From Phycisphaerales bacterium (GTDB lineage Bacteria; Planctomycetota; Phycisphaerae; Sedimentisphaerales; Anaerobacaceae): DNA of 38,123 bases. Every line of letters begins with the position of its first letter. The stretch's first letter is position 1. Below the pieces are notes generated by a model. It ran no database searches, was not told the DNA's origin, and was given only the letters and a program-made list of their open reading frames with translations. Of the stretch, positions 35,467 through 38,123 are shown piece after piece. The translations under genes were made by a program, and so were the position numbers. The stretch is taken from NCBI GenBank assembly GCA_020343675.1, contig CP070806.1, positions 2,440,372 to 2,478,494 on the forward strand. Direction: 5' to 3'.

Positions 35467-35943
35467 CTATTTCCATGTTTTGAATTTCAAATAAGGAGCA
35501 AATTTATTTTTTAATTCAGGTAACTGACTAGTTAGCCAACCTAAGAGCTCAGTTTGTTTCCGACACATCTGCGAACGTTCATTTCCTTTTGGAACATTAT
35601 TTAGACTCATATGAATTTCCAAAAGATCACGTGCTTTCTTGTCAATATTTTCAAGATAATCTGGAATATCCTCTTTGAAAAGGAATATAGAATCTTGGGT
35701 ACCCGCTCTGAACTCAAAGACGTCCTCCATTTCTATCTTGGCATCTCTAAGAATTTTTGTGAGAAAAACCTGAGTATTCTTATAAACACCATAACGTTTA
35801 TCGAACGTGTCAAGCTTGAATTTCTCCTTGCTTAATCGATATTGGTTATATCCAGTGTATGCGACAAAAACGCCAATCATTATTGTGATGATAGTAAAAA
35901 TATATTCGGGCTTCATGACTGTAAGGATACATCCGAGGATCAT
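35467..35943 (-). CDS. AT-rich single-pass membrane protein, unknown
   Basis: The 158-residue protein starts at ATG 35943, 10 nt after GGAGG; an internal ATG at 35916 (MKPEYIF) is the alternative. One membrane helix (about 14-33, FTIITIMIGVFVAYTGY) is followed by NQYRLSKEKFKLDTFDKRYG and a helical, charged cytoplasmic part. This arrangement, a membrane anchor followed by a KFKLDxFDKR-type motif, is familiar from scattered orphan proteins in many bacteria; the function is not known to me. By eye it is the most AT-rich gene of the window and sits directly beside a palindrome. Transfer is likely. Confidence 0.65.
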   Translation of the reverse strand: MILGCILTVMKPEYIFTIITIMIGVFVAYTGYNQYRLSKEKFKLDTFDKRYGVYKNTQVFLTKILRDAKIEMEDVFEFRAGTQDSIFLFKEDIPDYLENIDKKARDLLEIHMSLNNVPKGNERSQMCRKQTELLGWLTSQLPELKNKFAPYLKFKTWK

Positions 35944-35968
35944 TTCTTTTTGACCTCCGACATAGTTC

Positions 35969-36709
35969 TTAATATTTGATCCACATCAGGCACAGGCCGG
36001 CCGCGGGCGCTAGTGGGCCTGCGGCGGTGCGGTTCTTCGCTTCGAGAATTTCAGGAATCTTCTCAGGCGTCCATCTTCCCGCTCCCACCTCGACCAGCGT
36101 GCCGACAATGTTTCTGACCATATTGTACAAGAAGGCGTCCCCTTCGACATCCACATATATCCACTCGTCCTCGGCGGTGACCTCGCAGCGGAAAATCGTC
36201 CGCACGGTCTGCTCGCGTTTATCCTTCGCGGTTGCAAAGGATTTGAAATCGTTCGTTCCGACGAGCCGCTGCGCCGCCCGGCTCATGGGATCGACGTCGA
36301 GCTTGCGAGGCACATGCCAGCACTGATTGAGCTGCAGAACGGGTCGATGTGGCCCCGTGTAAATCGTGTAGCGGTAGAGCTTGCTCTTCGGCCCGCCCAT
36401 CAAGTCGAACTTGCGCGGCGCCTCCTCGGCGGCAGTCACGACGATATCAGGCGGGAGCCGGCCGCTGATGGCCTCGGCGAAGTTTTCCGTGGGGATGGGA
36501 GAATCAATCTCGAACAGCGCGACCTGTCCGAGCGCGCTGACGCCGGCGTCGGTGCGGCTGGCGCCGTGAACGTGCGTCCGGGTCCCGACGAGGCTTGAGA
36601 CCGCTTCGACGAGCTCGCCCTGAATGGTTTTCCTGCCCGGCTGTATCTGCCAGCCGTGATACCGGCTGCCGTCGTATTGCACCGTGAGTTTTATACTTCG
36701 AACGGCCAT
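35969..36709 (-). CDS. truA: tRNA pseudouridine(38-40) synthase
   Basis: The protein has 246 residues from ATG 36709 (MAVRSIKLTVQYDGSRYHGW). The catalytic Asp54 lies in GASRTDAGVSA (49-59). Further family marks are KLYRYTIYTGPHRP and GDAFLYNMVRNIVGTLVEVG. It isomerises uridines at positions 38-40 of tRNA anticodon arms. It follows asd by 10 nt and is probably cotranscribed with it; AGGA abuts the ATG. The gap to the AT-rich gene downstream is 25 nt. Confidence 0.94.
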   Translation of the reverse strand: MAVRSIKLTVQYDGSRYHGWQIQPGRKTIQGELVEAVSSLVGTRTHVHGASRTDAGVSALGQVALFEIDSPIPTENFAEAISGRLPPDIVVTAAEEAPRKFDLMGGPKSKLYRYTIYTGPHRPVLQLNQCWHVPRKLDVDPMSRAAQRLVGTNDFKSFATAKDKREQTVRTIFRCEVTAEDEWIYVDVEGDAFLYNMVRNIVGTLVEVGAGRWTPEKIPEILEAKNRTAAGPLAPAAGLCLMWIKY

Positions 36710-36719
36710 TCCTAACCGG

Positions 36720-37721
36720 TCACAGCAGTTTCTCCGCAATTTGCACGGCGTTCAATGCCGCCCCTTTGCGCAATTGGTCGCCGGCCACCCAGATATTGAT
36801 GCCCCGGTTCTCAGGAACAGACTCATCCTGACGGATCCGGCCAACTAAGATATCATCCTTGCCCGAGGCGTCGATCGGCATCGGGAAGCGATTATGAGCG
36901 CGGTCGTCCAGGACGGACACACCCGGCGCCGTGTTCAGCAGGTCCCGAACCTCGTCCGGCGTGATGGGTTGGGCGAATTCGAGATTGATGCTCTCGCAGT
37001 GCGCCCGAAAAACCGGGATGCGAATGCACGTACACGTGACGGCAATCTCAGGGCAGTCGAAGATTTTCCTGGTCTCGTGGACCATTTTCATCTCTTCCTG
37101 GTTGTATCCGTTCGGCCCAAGCGCCGAGTCGTGGCTAAAGACGTTGAATGCAATTTGATACGCGAACGCTTTGCACGTCGGCTCCTTGCCGGCCAGGATT
37201 TCGCGCGTCTGTTCTTCCAACTCGAGCATCGCCGACTGGCCCGCCCCGCTGGCTGCCTGGTACGTGCTGACCACCATTCGCCTGACGGGGTTCGCTTTGT
37301 GCAGGGGCCAGACCGGCACTATCCCGATAATCGTCGAGCAGTTCGGATTCGCAATGACGCCCTTGTTCTGCCTGATCTTCTCCGGATTGATTTCGGGAAT
37401 AACCAGCGGGACTTCGGGGTCCATCCGAAAAGCCGATGAGTTATCCACAACCACGGCACCGGCCTCGACCGCTGCCGGGGCGAATTCCTTGCTTCGGGAT
37501 GCGCCGGCGCTGAATAATGCGACATCGACCCGGGCGAAGCTTTTGGCCGTCAACTCTTCGACGACATAGTGCTTGCCGCCGAACTCGATCTTCTTGCCCA
37601 CCGAGCGACTGCTCGCAAGCATCTTTAACGAGTCAAACGGGAAGTCCCGCTCGGCGAGGATATTCAAAAACTCCTGTCCGACCGCTCCGGTCACTCCTGC
37701 TATCGCAAGATTGCAGCCCAT
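36720..37721 (-). CDS. asd: Aspartate-semialdehyde dehydrogenase
   Basis: The protein has 333 residues from ATG 37721, with AGGAG 9 nt upstream. It reduces aspartyl phosphate to aspartate semialdehyde with NADPH for lysine, threonine, methionine and diaminopimelate synthesis. NADP-binding GVTGAVGQEF (9-18), SSAFRMDPEVPLVIPEIN, the catalytic Cys128 in NPNCSTI, YQAASGAGQ and the conserved His241 (VFRAHCE) are all present. A longer frame to 37835 runs over the promoter and leader and is rejected. It leads an asd-truA operon. Confidence 0.95.
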   Translation of the reverse strand: MGCNLAIAGVTGAVGQEFLNILAERDFPFDSLKMLASSRSVGKKIEFGGKHYVVEELTAKSFARVDVALFSAGASRSKEFAPAAVEAGAVVVDNSSAFRMDPEVPLVIPEINPEKIRQNKGVIANPNCSTIIGIVPVWPLHKANPVRRMVVSTYQAASGAGQSAMLELEEQTREILAGKEPTCKAFAYQIAFNVFSHDSALGPNGYNQEEMKMVHETRKIFDCPEIAVTCTCIRIPVFRAHCESINLEFAQPITPDEVRDLLNTAPGVSVLDDRAHNRFPMPIDASGKDDILVGRIRQDESVPENRGINIWVAGDQLRKGAALNAVQIAEKLL

Positions 37722-37756
37722 ACCACAACGCTCCTGAGAATACTGAACAAACTTAA

Positions 37757-37781
37757 GGGCAGCCAATGAGGCTGCCCACGC
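37757..37781. repeat. Palindrome in the asd leader
   Basis: GGGCAGCC (37757-37764) and GGCTGCCC (37770-37777) form a perfect 8-bp stem around AATGA, followed by ACGC. On the minus strand it reads GCGTGGGCAGCC..., matching the GCGTGGGCA family. It would lie in the transcribed leader of asd. Confidence 0.55.
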
Positions 37782-37806
37782 AACTTCCACAAGATAATAT
37801 CGGCAT

Positions 37807-37835
37807 ATCATACCGTTTTCGTCGGCGGGATACAA
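37807..37835 (-). promoter_or_regulatory. Candidate asd promoter
   Basis: On the minus strand TTGTAT (37835-37830) and TATGAT (37812-37807) are spaced by 17 bp. The start near 37800 gives a leader of about 79 nt that includes the palindrome at 37757-37777. Confidence 0.4.
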
Positions 37836-37899
37836 GAGCGTGAGGCAATATTTTTCGCCCAGACTCTCGCCTGCGCGCTCTCCTGTCGCCGTTGGATGC

Positions 37900-38123
37900 T
37901 CAGCAGCCCGTCTCCTTCCGAGCCGTTTTCTGCCAAACCGCCGCCATCAGAGAGGCCGTAATAATGCAGATAAAGACGAAAATCGCCGCGGGCATGGCCG
38001 CCTTCTCGCCGAAGTGATTCAACGCCAGGACGGTCCCCAGACCCGCGTTCTGCATGCCGATCTCGATGGCCAGAGTGCGTCTGCGGCCGATATCCATCCG
38101 GAAGGCCGAGCCCACACCATAGC
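37900..38123 (-). CDS. Bile acid:sodium symporter-family protein (C-terminal part, cut by window end)
   Basis: The frame is open to the end of the window, so the start lies beyond 38123; an internal GTG at 38115 is not the true start. The visible ~74 residues contain RRRTLAIEIGMQNAGLGTVL, the strongly conserved (E-x-G-x-Q-N) sodium/substrate-site motif of the BASS/ACR3-like fold, then a final membrane helix (PAAIFVFICIITASLMAAVW). The family imports organic anions with sodium; the substrate is unknown. The gap to asd (37722-37899) holds the asd promoter and palindrome. Confidence 0.85.
   Translation of the reverse strand, partial: YGVGSAFRMDIGRRRTLAIEIGMQNAGLGTVLALNHFGEKAAMPAAIFVFICIITASLMAAVWQKTARKETGC

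Overview
The window looks like chromosomal DNA of a Planctomycetota bacterium, most likely class Phycisphaerae (an inference from gene content; no rRNA is present). Supporting signs are a PD40/dockerin/LamG surface protein, a pseudopilin ending in an H-X9-DG motif, several secreted polysaccharide-active enzymes, a zinc-finger AP2-HNH protein, an archaeal-type Thi4, a long secretin beside rpsB, and intergenic DNA rich in dispersed palindromes. No tRNA, rRNA, CRISPR array, prophage or transposase was recognised.

Layout. 1-970: 3' part of a LamG/dockerin-like surface protein. 971-1494: gene-free stretch with a near-consensus promoter followed by an intrinsic terminator (candidate small RNA). 1501-4102: a secreted alpha/beta hydrolase, a pseudopilin and small membrane proteins. 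4189-9335: a secreted beta-helix protein, an AP2-HNH protein on the other strand and a GH28-type glycosidase. 9356-11137: a lipoprotein with an NrfJ-like domain and an OB-fold, and two small unknown proteins. 11302-15724: dnaE, divergent from thi4. 15725-17595: an inverted-repeat cluster and two orphan genes. 17827-22226 (minus strand): rimO, pgsA and a GH16-GH29-F5/8C fusion enzyme. 22426-32790 (plus strand): secretin with a coiled-coil tail, a small conserved protein, the rpsB-tsf-pyrH-frr block, an AsmA-like protein and a YihY-type membrane protein. 32787-35407 (minus): glycosyltransferase, DUF3795, YjbQ and LysE in a tight cluster. 35467-38123 (minus): an AT-rich orphan, truA, asd and the end of a bile acid:sodium symporter-family gene.

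How the genes fit together. rpsB-tsf-pyrH-frr is the classical translation/UMP-kinase cluster. The secretin, the AsmA-like protein and YihY around it are all envelope proteins. The extracellular beta-helix protein, GH28 and GH16-GH29 enzymes and the LamG protein suggest a heterotroph feeding on complex, possibly fucosylated or pectic, polysaccharides. Thi4 could supply the thiamine thiazole; the distant YjbQ could add weak thiamine-phosphate synthase activity.

The most unusual material is the repeat landscape. A palindrome with consensus GCGTGGGCA...TGCCCACCCTAC recurs between genes. Other repeat-like sequences seem to have entered coding regions (rpsB C-terminus, the AP2-HNH C-terminus and perhaps the RimO linker). 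Several AT-rich orphan genes sit next to such elements. I found no convincing complete new multi-gene system. The best leads are the candidate small RNA at 1123-1274, the coiled-coil secretin with its small partner, and the GH16-GH29 fusion.
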